Shown here: one piece after another, positions 1 to 7,155 of the stretch
Position numbering within the stretch: position 1 is the first letter of the stretch
How the letters are laid out: each line of letters begins with the position of its first letter
Source of the DNA: DASQQQ01 sp036390995
GTDB lineage: Bacteria > Actinomycetota > UBA4738 > HRBIN12
NCBI GenBank assembly: GCA_036390995.1
Contig: DASWAT010000045.1
Coordinates: forward strand, 1 to 44,851
Reading direction: 5' to 3'
Length of the DNA: 44,851 bases
The notes under the pieces: model-generated
Database searches by the model: none
The model's input: only the letters and a program-made list of their open reading frames with translations
Told to the model about the DNA's origin: nothing
Translations under genes and position numbers: made by a program

Positions 1-632
1 CCGATCACCAGGACGTCCTGGTTCGGCTCGATCCGCGCTCGGAGCGCGGCGTGGATCGCGCACGCGAGCGGCTCGATCAGCACGGCGCGCTTGTCCGGGA
101 TGTCGTCTGGGACGGCGAACAGCTGCGATCGGTGAGCCACGAACATCCGGCTCCATCCGCCGCCTGTGTCCTTGCAGTAGCCGGTCTGCAGGCCGGCCGA
201 GACGTGACCGGTCGTCACGCGGTCGCACCGGCCGAACGCGCCGTTCTTGCAGCTCTCGCACCACGGCTCCACGCCGCGCGCCGGGCACCCCAGCACCGGC
301 GCGAGCACCACCCGCGTGCCGGCCGGAAGCTCCTCGAGCTCGTCGAGCAGCTCCCCCACGACCTCGTGCCCCGGGACGAACGGCATCGAGACCAGCGGCG
401 AGAAGTAGAAGCTCGACTGCCCCGAGACCGTCGCGAGGTCCGAGCCGCAGATCCCCGACAGGATCGGCCGGACCCGCCCCCACCCCGGCCCGAGCGGCTC
501 GGGATCGCTCTTGTTCACCAGCCGCAGCGGCGCGAGCGGGCCCGACACGAGCCCCGGCGCCCTCGAGCCCACGGCGCGCGCGGTGAGGTACCGCGGGATC
601 GACCGGAACAGCTCGACGGCCTGGATGGTCAC
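1..632 (-). CDS. Zinc-dependent alcohol dehydrogenase (MDR family), C-terminus beyond window edge
   Basis: About 210 N-terminal residues are visible; the gene runs off the left edge inside the nucleotide-binding domain. The catalytic zinc signature is present: GICGSD with Cys near residue 62 and PGHE with His near 89. A four-cysteine lobe follows (CPARG...CESC...GRC), the usual structural-zinc site of medium-chain dehydrogenases. The visible part ends in the family segment VLVIG, just before the Rossmann fold. The GTG start overlaps the TGA of the upstream acyl-CoA-reductase/HAD gene (GTGA), so the two are translationally coupled. Family knowledge: NAD(P)-dependent oxidation or reduction of an alcohol or aldehyde. 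The coupling suggests it handles an alcohol or aldehyde linked to the reductase product, which is inference; substrate unknown. Confidence 0.88.
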   Translation of the reverse strand, partial: MTIQAVELFRSIPRYLTARAVGSRAPGLVSGPLAPLRLVNKSDPEPLGPGWGRVRPILSGICGSDLATVSGQSSFYFSPLVSMPFVPGHEVVGELLDELEELPAGTRVVLAPVLGCPARGVEPWCESCKNGAFGRCDRVTTGHVSAGLQTGYCKDTGGGWSRMFVAHRSQLFAVPDDIPDKRAVLIEPLACAIHAALRARIEPNQDVLVI

Positions 633-2941
633 GTCCTCACCGCCGGCTTCGGGAAACGCACCCGCGGCATGCCGCCCGACATCTCCCACTCCTCGATCGG
701 CCAGCGCCGGCGCCGGGCCACCCGCAGCAGGGCCGCGTCGGGTGAGACGACCACGGGGTTGCCCACGGCGCGGAGCAGGGACAGGTCCGAGTGGCTGTCC
801 GCGTACGCGTACGACTGCTTCAGGTCGGCGCCCTCGAGCTGCGCGTACCGGCGGAGCCACGCGGCCCGGGCCTCGCCGACCAGCGGCGGCTCGGCGAGGT
901 AGCCCGTGTACACGCCGTGCTCCACGGCGAGCTTGGCCGCGATCACCACGTCGAACAGCGGAACGATGGGCCGCACGAACGGCTCGGCCGCCGCGGTGAT
1001 GAGGATCGTGCGATGGCCGGCCGCCCGGTGCTCGCGGATCCGCCGGACCGCCGCGGCCGAGACCTTCTGCAGCATGAACTCGGTCACGACCTCGTCCACC
1101 AGCCGGTCGATCCCCTCCACGCTCGCGCCCTCGTAGCGGCGGAAGAAGGTGCGGAGGAACTCGCCCCGGTCGCGGCGGTCGGCCATCAGGTAGGAGGGGA
1201 TCCGCCCGAAGACGTCGGCGAGCTCGGTCGGCCACTCCCACCACGGCAGGTCGGCCATCTTGGACCACACGTAGGACTCCACGACGTTCGAGGGCAGGAT
1301 CGTGCCCTCCATGTCGAACAGGGCGAGCACGAGCTGCTCGCGCTCGCGGATCTGGACCTTCGGCTTGATGCGGGCGCTCGACAGCGCGCGGAGCCCCATC
1401 GTCACGGCCGGGCAGTGCACGTCGACCAGGTAGTGATGCCAGTCGATCGCCGCGGCGTCGAACGGGAACCGCTCCCGGTCCTTCTTCGGCAGCGAGCGGA
1501 ACAGCCCGAGCGTGCGGTCGTCGGTGTAGATGACCTCGGCCTCGGTGTAGGCGCCGTACAGGTCGGCGTACCGTCGGACGAAGTCCACCCGCCCCCGGTC
1601 GCGGTCGACCCGGCCGACCAGCTCGCGCATCTTCTTCGACTTCGGCAGGTGCGTGACGACCTTGTCGGCCGCGTCCACCAGGCGCTCGGCCGTCTTCAGG
1701 AGCCCCTCGACCTTGCGGTTGCCGGGGAAGTCCCACGTGGGGACCTTCACGTCGCCACGGCCGCGCTCGGGCAGCGGGTGCTCCTCGTAGTACTCCTTCA
1801 CGTGCCGGTAGAGCCCGAGGTACTGCAGCGGATTCCGCGAGCCCGAGCTCACGTGGTAGTAGGCCGGGGCCTTCGGCTCGGGCGGGGTGGCGGCGACGGC
1901 GAGCATCGTGTTCACGACGTAGTCCACCGGGATGATGTCGACGATGCCCTCGGGGATGCCGGGGAACTCGGGGATCGTGCCGCGTCCGTAGGCCAGGATG
2001 ATCGGCTCGGCCATCTTGAACCCCTCGATCCATCCCGGGTACGGGTGCTCGAGCGCGCTCTCGATGATCGAGGGCCGCACGATCGACAGCGGGGCGCCGT
2101 GCTCGGCGGCGAGCTCCTCCACCGCGCGCTCGCCCATGGCCTTCGTGAACGTGTAGTTGTCGGGCCAGCCGAGCGTCTGCGCTCGCGCCCGCCCGTAGTT
2201 CACCAGTCGCTTCGTGACCCACGACTTGCGGCGCTCCTCGGCGTCGTCGGCCACCGTCTGGGGACCGGCCCGCGAGTGCTCCTTCCGCGCCTTCGCCAGG
2301 AACCGGTCCAGCAGCTCGGGCTTGCGGGAGGCGGCCTCGACGTCGCGCCGGGCCTGGAGCGCCAGGTCGGCCTCGGCCCGCCAGTCCACGCGGTGGTCGA
2401 GCGTGGCCTCGGGGATCACGCCCTTGCGGTTGCCGGCCACGTAGGCCGTCGAGATGTGGACGAGGTGCGGCGTCGCACCTCCCCCCAGTACCGCCTCGTA
2501 GAAGCTCACCGCGCCGAGCAGGTTCGTCTGGAACCCCTCGTCGATCGGCGGGTCGAACGCGACCGTGGCCGCGCAGTGGATCACGACGTCGACGTCGGCG
2601 GGGAACACCGGCACGTCCTTGGCGAAGTCGCCCTCGATCACCTCGACGCGGCCGTCGAGCACGGCCTTCACGCCGTCGGCGCCCACGGCGTCGCGGAGCG
2701 GCTCGAACGTGGGCCGCGTGACCACGGTCTCCAAACGCTGCCGGCCGCTCGAGCCGAGCTGCGGCCGGATCAGCACGGCCACCCGGGTCTGCGGGAAGTC
2801 GGTGAGGAGGCGCTCGAGCACGGCCTGGCCGAGGAACCCGGTCACGCCGGTGACGAACACCTTCTTGCCGGCCAGGCGCCGCACGATCGACGTGGTGCGC
2901 GGCCGGCGGGCCCCCTCGGCGGCTCCCCCGCTCTCTACCAT
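629..2941 (-). CDS. Fatty acyl-CoA reductase-like SDR fused to HAD-IB phosphatase-like domain
   Basis: 770 residues. The N-terminal half is an extended SDR of the male-sterility/NAD-binding-4 type: VTGVTGFLGQ nucleotide-binding loop near residue 30, catalytic YxxxK as YTFTK, and a long C-terminal substrate region. From about residue 535 there is a HAD subfamily IB domain with motif I FDMEGT, motif II around LITAAAEP and motif IV DSHSD. Motif I normally reads DxDxT; the second Asp, the general acid/base, is Glu here, so phosphatase activity may be altered. The ATG at 2941 is chosen because the SDR fold begins soon after it and a CATAAT -10 box lies 7 nt upstream, implying a leaderless message. 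Likely role: reduction of an activated acyl chain to aldehyde or alcohol, with a second reaction by the HAD domain; the exact product is unknown. Confidence 0.85.
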   Translation of the reverse strand: MVESGGAAEGARRPRTTSIVRRLAGKKVFVTGVTGFLGQAVLERLLTDFPQTRVAVLIRPQLGSSGRQRLETVVTRPTFEPLRDAVGADGVKAVLDGRVEVIEGDFAKDVPVFPADVDVVIHCAATVAFDPPIDEGFQTNLLGAVSFYEAVLGGGATPHLVHISTAYVAGNRKGVIPEATLDHRVDWRAEADLALQARRDVEAASRKPELLDRFLAKARKEHSRAGPQTVADDAEERRKSWVTKRLVNYGRARAQTLGWPDNYTFTKAMGERAVEELAAEHGAPLSIVRPSIIESALEHPYPGWIEGFKMAEPIILAYGRGTIPEFPGIPEGIVDIIPVDYVVNTMLAVAATPPEPKAPAYYHVSSGSRNPLQYLGLYRHVKEYYEEHPLPERGRGDVKVPTWDFPGNRKVEGLLKTAERLVDAADKVVTHLPKSKKMRELVGRVDRDRGRVDFVRRYADLYGAYTEAEVIYTDDRTLGLFRSLPKKDRERFPFDAAAIDWHHYLVDVHCPAVTMGLRALSSARIKPKVQIREREQLVLALFDMEGTILPSNVVESYVWSKMADLPWWEWPTELADVFGRIPSYLMADRRDRGEFLRTFFRRYEGASVEGIDRLVDEVVTEFMLQKVSAAAVRRIREHRAAGHRTILITAAAEPFVRPIVPLFDVVIAAKLAVEHGVYTGYLAEPPLVGEARAAWLRRYAQLEGADLKQSYAYADSHSDLSLLRAVGNPVVVSPDAALLRVARRRRWPIEEWEMSGGMPRVRFPKPAVRT

Positions 2942-2948
2942 CCGGCAG

Positions 2949-2978
2949 ATTATGGGGTATCTACCACGTGGTAGACAA
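2949..2978 (-). promoter_or_regulatory. Promoter with operator palindrome in the -35/-10 spacer, reductase/HAD gene
   Basis: On the minus strand a TTGTCT -35 box (2973-2978) and a CATAAT -10 box (2949-2954) are separated by 18 nt. The -10 box ends 7 nt before the ATG at 2941, so the transcript is predicted to be leaderless. A perfect 16-bp palindrome, TCTACCACGTGGTAGA, covers 2960-2975, filling the spacer and clipping the -35 box. This is the classic position for a dimeric repressor. The site also lies upstream of the divergent MFS gene, so one regulator could control both. The regulator is not in the window. Confidence 0.6.
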
Positions 2979-3017
2979 GTGGTTCCGCCGGCCCGTCGGC
3001 CTCGTACGCTTGGCCCC

Positions 3018-4403
3018 ATGGTGGAAGGGGTGGGGGGAAGGAGCGCCGAGGCCACGCGCCCCGTCCCGTGGCGGGAGGTCTTCGCGGGCGCTCGGGGCAG
3101 GCTCACCGCGGGGCTGCTGGTCCTGGAGATGCTCGTCGCGATGCAGATCCTCATCGTCGCGACGATCATGCCGGCCGTCCGCCGCGACCTCGGCGACGTG
3201 GCGCTCTACGGGTGGACGTTCAGCGCGTCGGGGCTCGGCCAGTTCGCGGCCATCCCCATCGCCGGGCATGCCCTCGACCGCTTCGGCGCTCGGCGGCTGC
3301 TCGCGGTGACGCTCGTCGCCTATTCGGGTGGGCTCGTGTTCGCTGCGCTCTCGCCGACGATGCTCGCCCTCGTGTTCGCGCGCTTGCTGCAGGGCGTCGG
3401 CGGCGGCGCGATGTACGCGGTGTCCCTCGGCACGGTCGCGAAGACCTATCCCGACGACGTCCGGGCGCGCGTGCTCGCGCTGCTCGCGGCGATGTGGATC
3501 CTGCCGGGACTCGTCGGACCGGCGATCGGGGCGCTGTTCGCGAGCACCGTCGGCTGGCGATGGGCCTTCGTCGTGCCGATCCCGATCCTCGCCATCGCGG
3601 CCGCGTTGGTCTTCCCGGCCTTGCCGCCCGCTGGGGACCGCGAGGCCAGGATCTCGCTGCTGTGGCCACTGGTCCTGGCGGCCGGCGCCGCCGGCGTGCT
3701 CGCCGGGCTCACCGACCTGTCCGTGTGGAGCGCGGGGCTGATCGGCGTTGGGCTCGCGGCCGCCTTGCCGGCGCTGCTGCGCATCGTGCCGAAGGGAACG
3801 CTGCGCGCCCGGCCCGGTCTCCCCGCGGCGGCCGCGGCCGCGTTCCTGCTCTCGGTCGGCTTCCTCGCCGTCGACGCGTTCGTGCCGCTGATGCTGACGA
3901 ACGTTCGGGGGCGTTCCGTCGCCGAGGCCGGCATCGTGCTCACCCTCGCGACGGTGACCTGGTCGCTCGGGAGCTGGTGGCAGTCGAGCGTGGTGAACCG
4001 GATCCCGCTCGGACGCCTGGTGCAGATCGGGACGATCCTCGTGTTCGCCGGCACTGTGGCGACGATGGCCGGCATGCTCGACGTCTCGCTCGTCGTGCCG
4101 TACGCCGGTTGGGCCATCGCGGGCCTCGGCATGGGCATCGCCTTCCCGACGATCCCGCTGTCGGTGATGAACGCAGCGGACGAGGGCGACGAGGCGGGCC
4201 AGCTCTCGGCCACGCTGCTGATGGACACGCTCGGCGTCGCGATCGGTGCCGGGCTCGCGGGCGCGTGCGTGGCGTTCGCCGAGGCGACCGACGCGTCGCT
4301 CCGGTCGGGACTCGTCGGCGCGTTCTCCCTCGGCCTGGTCGCGATGCTCGTGCTCCTCGCCATCGCGATGCGGATCCCCCACGGCGCGCTCACGGCCGAC
4401 TGA
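3018..4403 (+). CDS. MFS transporter (drug-efflux-like)
   Basis: 461 residues, almost entirely hydrophobic helices after a charged N-terminus of about 35 residues. Family signs: a loop-2/3 segment DRFGARRLL (motif A), the motif C-like GLVGPAIGALF at helix 5, and the arginine-rich FARLLQGVGGG helix 4 typical of proton-coupled efflux pumps. It reads as a drug:H+ antiporter of the major facilitator superfamily, exporting an unidentified compound across the cytoplasmic membrane. The ATG at 3018 has a TACGCT -10-like box 7 nt upstream and no clear Shine-Dalgarno, so it may be leaderless like its divergent neighbour. Shared control through the palindrome at 2960-2975 is possible, and would link export to the reductase pathway (inference). 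Confidence 0.87.
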   Translation: MVEGVGGRSAEATRPVPWREVFAGARGRLTAGLLVLEMLVAMQILIVATIMPAVRRDLGDVALYGWTFSASGLGQFAAIPIAGHALDRFGARRLLAVTLVAYSGGLVFAALSPTMLALVFARLLQGVGGGAMYAVSLGTVAKTYPDDVRARVLALLAAMWILPGLVGPAIGALFASTVGWRWAFVVPIPILAIAAALVFPALPPAGDREARISLLWPLVLAAGAAGVLAGLTDLSVWSAGLIGVGLAAALPALLRIVPKGTLRARPGLPAAAAAAFLLSVGFLAVDAFVPLMLTNVRGRSVAEAGIVLTLATVTWSLGSWWQSSVVNRIPLGRLVQIGTILVFAGTVATMAGMLDVSLVVPYAGWAIAGLGMGIAFPTIPLSVMNAADEGDEAGQLSATLLMDTLGVAIGAGLAGACVAFAEATDASLRSGLVGAFSLGLVAMLVLLAIAMRIPHGALTAD

Positions 4404-4448
4404 GCGTCGGCGCTTCGGGCGGTGACGGGTCGGTAGACTCGGCGGACC

Positions 4449-4739
4449 ATGGAGATCTCCGAGCTGCAGGACGTCCTGCGCCGCACGTACGAGCGGCGCG
4501 ACGCGGAACGCGGACGCGACGCCACGTTCCGCTGGTTCACGGAGGAGGTCGGCGAGCTCGCGCGGGCGCTGCGAACGGGCGACGCCGCGAACCTCCGCCA
4601 CGAGTTCGGCGACGTGATCGCCTGGCTCGCGTCGCTGGCGAACCTGGCCGGCGTCGACCTGGAGGAGGCGGCGTCCCGCTACGCGCAGGGCTGCCCGAAA
4701 TGCGGGAGCACGCCGTGCTCGTGCGAGTTCGTCCGATGA
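4449..4739 (+). CDS. MazG-like nucleotide pyrophosphohydrolase
   Basis: 96 residues, one MazG/all-alpha NTP-PPase domain. The metal-binding pattern is visible as EEVGEL near residue 31 and EFGDVIAWL near 50, corresponding to the ExxE...ExxD motif of the superfamily. A short cysteine-rich tail (CPKCGSTPCSC) follows, which is less usual and could bind a metal. Family knowledge: hydrolysis of (often non-canonical) NTPs to NMP and pyrophosphate, a house-cleaning role in the cytoplasm. TAGACT 9 nt before the ATG is a plausible -10 box for a near-leaderless message. The TGA overlaps the ATG of a possible 40-codon reading frame, and a GNAT gene follows. Confidence 0.85.
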   Translation: MEISELQDVLRRTYERRDAERGRDATFRWFTEEVGELARALRTGDAANLRHEFGDVIAWLASLANLAGVDLEEAASRYAQGCPKCGSTPCSCEFVR

Positions 4740-4858
4740 TCGAGGTCCGCGCGCCGGACGAGGAGCACCGAACGGACCGATCGACTGCAACGACGGCGAC
4801 TGGTGGACGCGCGGCGATGTTCGCCGGGCCCGCTCCGTTCATGCTGGACTTCTTCTGA
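4736..4858 (+). CDS. Possible 40-residue peptide between mazG and GNAT genes
   Basis: A 40-codon frame whose ATG overlaps the mazG TGA (ATGA) and whose stop lies 9 nt before the GTG of the next gene. It fills the whole gap. The N-terminal half is polar and charged; the C-terminal part is hydrophobic (MFAGPAPFMLDFF). I recognise no family. Its tight fit favours translation, but length and composition give little statistical support. It may be a genuine small protein or chance reading of a 128-bp spacer. Confidence 0.3.
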   Translation: MIEVRAPDEEHRTDRSTATTATGGRAAMFAGPAPFMLDFF

Positions 4859-4867
4859 GGGGGCCGG

Positions 4868-5353
4868 GTGGGCTTCGCGATCCGAGACGCGAGGGTGCAG
4901 GACTGGCCCGAGGTGGCCTCGCTCCTCATGGAGCTGGGACGCGACGTCACGGCGTCGGCCGCCGAGAACCCGTCGTACGCGATCCTGTTCGGCGGTCACC
5001 TGGCCCGGCGCGAGGTGCGCACGCTCGTCTCCCAGCAGGGCGAGCGGCTGATCGGGTTCCTCGACATGGAGTTTCGCCAGCGCCTCGGCCACCCGCGGCC
5101 GCAGGCCTGGGTCAACGACCTCGTGGTCACGGCCTCGGCGCGCGGCGAGGGCGTGGGCAAGGCGCTGCTCGACCGGGCCGAGGACCTGGCTCGCCGGCGG
5201 GGCTGCTTCCGGATGTCGCTGGAGACGGGCGCGTGGCGCGAGCGCACGCACGCCTTCTACCGTCGCGAGGGCTGGACCGAGCACGGCACCTGGTTCGTGA
5301 AGGTGCTCGACCCCGCCTGGTCCCCTCGCCGCGGCGTCGAGACGACCGACTAG
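4868..5353 (+). CDS. GNAT-family N-acetyltransferase
   Basis: 161 residues from a GTG start (MGFAIRDARVQDWPEV), following a GGGGGCCGGG purine-rich stretch. The GNAT fold is recognisable: an N-terminal beta strand with the RDARVQDW opening, a beta-4 strand VNDLVVTASARG, and the acetyl-CoA pyrophosphate loop RGEGVGKALL (Q/RxxGxG/A) around residue 97. The end of the domain has HAFYRREGW, the usual FY-x-x-x-GF-like segment. Expected chemistry is transfer of an acetyl group from acetyl-CoA to an amine; the acceptor cannot be read from sequence. It ends at the TAG inside an inverted repeat that faces the convergent asd gene. Confidence 0.87.
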   Translation: MGFAIRDARVQDWPEVASLLMELGRDVTASAAENPSYAILFGGHLARREVRTLVSQQGERLIGFLDMEFRQRLGHPRPQAWVNDLVVTASARGEGVGKALLDRAEDLARRRGCFRMSLETGAWRERTHAFYRREGWTEHGTWFVKVLDPAWSPRRGVETTD

Positions 5354-5369
5354 TCTGGGTCAGACTAGT
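5349..5369. terminator. Bidirectional terminator-like hairpin between GNAT and asd
   Basis: Perfect inverted repeat ACTAGTCTG / CAGACTAGT with a 3-nt GGT loop. It can be extended by a CCG/CGG pair on each side across a one-base bulge (5346-5373). The left arm contains the TAG stop of the GNAT gene, and asd ends 25 nt away on the other strand. There is no U-tract, as is common in high-GC actinobacteria. A convergent position makes a shared terminator the simplest reading. Confidence 0.6.
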
Positions 5370-5393
5370 TCGGGCTCGGCGGGCAAGCCTATG

Positions 5394-6416
5394 TCACGCG
5401 AACAGGTGCTCGGCGATCTGCACCGCGTTCAGGGCGGCGCCCTTGCGGAGGTTGTCGGCGCAGCTGAACAGGAGCAGCGCGTCGTCCCGGCCGGGGACCT
5501 GGCGGATCCGTCCGACCAACGCGTCGTCCAGGCCGGCCGCCTCGAGGGGACTCGGGTAGACGCCGTTCGCCGGATCGTCGCGGAGCTGCACGCCGGGCGC
5601 CGAGGCCAGCACCTCGCGCGCCTCGGCGACCGAGATCGGCCGCGAGAACTCGGCGAGGATCGAGACCGCGTGCCCCACCGGGACCGGCACACGGACCGCG
5701 GTGGCGACCACCGGGAGGTCCGGCAGGCCGAGGATCTTCCGGGGCTCGGCCATCATCTTCGCCTCCTCCCCGGTGAAGCCGTCGTCCTGGAAGTCGGCGA
5801 TCTTCGCCACCACGTTGTACGCGATGGTCTTGCCGAAGACCTCGCCGAACGGCAGCGCGCCCGCGTCCGGGTGCGCGAGCTCGTCCTCCATGCCGTGGAG
5901 CTTCTCGATCTGCTCCGCCAGCTCTGAGACGCCCTTGTGCCCGGCGCCCGAGACCGACTGGTACGAGGACAGCACGAGCGAGCGGAGCCCGGCGGCACGG
6001 TGCAAGGGCGCCACGGCCATCATCGCGGTGATCGTGGTGCAGTTCGGGACGGCGACGATCTTCGGGTGCCCGTCGAGCGCCTCGGGGTTCACCTCGGGGA
6101 TCGAGAGCGGGACGTCCGGGTCCATCCGGAACGCGCTGGAGTTGTCGATGCAGGTGGTGCCCGCCTTCGCCGCCTCGGGAACGAACGATCGCGAGACGGT
6201 CGCGCCGGCGGACACGAGCGCCACGTCAACACCGAGCAGGCGATCCAGCGACAGGGCGTGCACCGTGTGCGGCTCGCTGCGGAACGCGACCTGGAGCCCC
6301 TCCGAGCGCGGCGAGGCGAGGGGAACCAGCTCGTCCACCGGGAAGTCCCGCTCCTGCAGGATGCGGGTCATCTCCCGTCCGACCGCACCGGTGGCGCCGA
6401 CGACGGCTACTCGCAT
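5394..6416 (-). CDS. asd: Aspartate-semialdehyde dehydrogenase
   Basis: 340 residues, full length for the family. It begins MRVAVVGATGAVGREM, the NADP-binding GxTGxVG loop. The active-site cysteine lies in PNCTTITAMM near residue 128, and the substrate region SSYQSVSGAG follows, with an active-site histidine motif in the C-terminal third. It reduces L-aspartyl-4-phosphate to aspartate semialdehyde, the branch point to lysine/diaminopimelate, methionine and threonine. The ATG at 6416 is set by the start of the Rossmann fold; TACCAT lies 9 nt upstream and could be a -10 box. It is downstream of lysC (its pathway partner), separated by a zinc-ribbon protein gene. Confidence 0.96.
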   Translation of the reverse strand: MRVAVVGATGAVGREMTRILQERDFPVDELVPLASPRSEGLQVAFRSEPHTVHALSLDRLLGVDVALVSAGATVSRSFVPEAAKAGTTCIDNSSAFRMDPDVPLSIPEVNPEALDGHPKIVAVPNCTTITAMMAVAPLHRAAGLRSLVLSSYQSVSGAGHKGVSELAEQIEKLHGMEDELAHPDAGALPFGEVFGKTIAYNVVAKIADFQDDGFTGEEAKMMAEPRKILGLPDLPVVATAVRVPVPVGHAVSILAEFSRPISVAEAREVLASAPGVQLRDDPANGVYPSPLEAAGLDDALVGRIRQVPGRDDALLLFSCADNLRKGAALNAVQIAEHLFA

Positions 6417-6468
6417 GGTCCCGACATGGTACCGGCCACCGGCCGCGCCTCCGGGAGGAGCGGGGCGG

Positions 6469-7155
6469 TCAGCGGAAGCGCCAGGAGCCGAGCATCTGGT
6501 GGAACGGTTGCAGGGACGACCGGAACGCGTCCCCGACGTCCGACAGCTGCACGCGCCAGCCGACGTCATCGCGGACCACGACGACCTCGCGGACCGAGTA
6601 CGTCGTCCCGGCCGGCGTCGTGGCCTCGAGGTCCCACTGCTGGGCGGGCTCCCCGCCGACCGTGAGCGCCCTGATGGGGCCGGGCGTGAGCCCCGCCTGC
6701 TGGTCCTTCTGGCGCACGAAGTCGGCGAACTGCTGGAGCCCAGTCCCCTGCTGCAGGTCCGCGGCGTCCACGAGGACCACGGCCCCCTGCGACGCCGGCG
6801 CGAACTGGTCCAGCGTCACGGTGCTCCCGACGTTCGCCGGCTGCGCCGTCCAGCCCTCCGGAACCGCGAGGCAGTACCCGAAGTTCGCCGACGAGAAGTT
6901 CGCGCCCCGGCACGGATCGGGCCGGAACAGGTACCACCCCCCCGTCCCGAGCCCGCCGAGGACGAGCGCGCCGAGCACCACGAACGCCGGCAACCGCGAC
7001 GGCCGCCGGGGCGGGGCGATCTCGACGGGCGGGCGTTCCGCGGACGTCCGCCTGGCCGTGAGCTGTATCGCGCCCGGATCGAGGGACCGGCCGCAGCTCG
7101 AGCAGGTCGTCGCCTCCTCGACGTTCGTCTGCCGGCAGTGGGGGCAGACGATCAT
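6469..7155 (-). CDS. Zinc-ribbon single-pass membrane protein
   Basis: 228 residues. An N-terminal zinc ribbon (CPHC at residue 4, CSSC near 18) is followed by a proline-rich linker, one transmembrane helix at about residues 54-76 (LPAFVVLGALVLGGLGTGGW) and an external domain of about 150 residues with two cysteines (PDPCRGANF, GYCLAVPEGW). The outer part resembles the LpqN/Mtc28-like extracytoplasmic folds seen in actinobacteria, but that is only a resemblance. The ATG overlaps the lysC stop (ATGA), so it is coupled to lysC and sits between lysC and asd. A cytoplasmic ribbon with an extracellular domain suggests sensing or scaffolding; no specific role is known to me. Confidence 0.75.
   Translation of the reverse strand: MIVCPHCRQTNVEEATTCSSCGRSLDPGAIQLTARRTSAERPPVEIAPPRRPSRLPAFVVLGALVLGGLGTGGWYLFRPDPCRGANFSSANFGYCLAVPEGWTAQPANVGSTVTLDQFAPASQGAVVLVDAADLQQGTGLQQFADFVRQKDQQAGLTPGPIRALTVGGEPAQQWDLEATTPAGTTYSVREVVVVRDDVGWRVQLSDVGDAFRSSLQPFHQMLGSWRFR

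Noticed and set aside
791..2974. A 727-residue plus-strand reading frame antisense to the reductase/HAD gene
   Set aside because: Such long antisense frames are common in very GC-rich genes; its composition is Arg/Gly/His-rich with no domain, whereas the minus strand carries clear domains.
3068..4735. Plus-strand frame over the MFS transporter and mazG
   Set aside because: Shadow frame with repetitive Arg/Gly composition; only its final 40 codons are considered, as a separate possible peptide.
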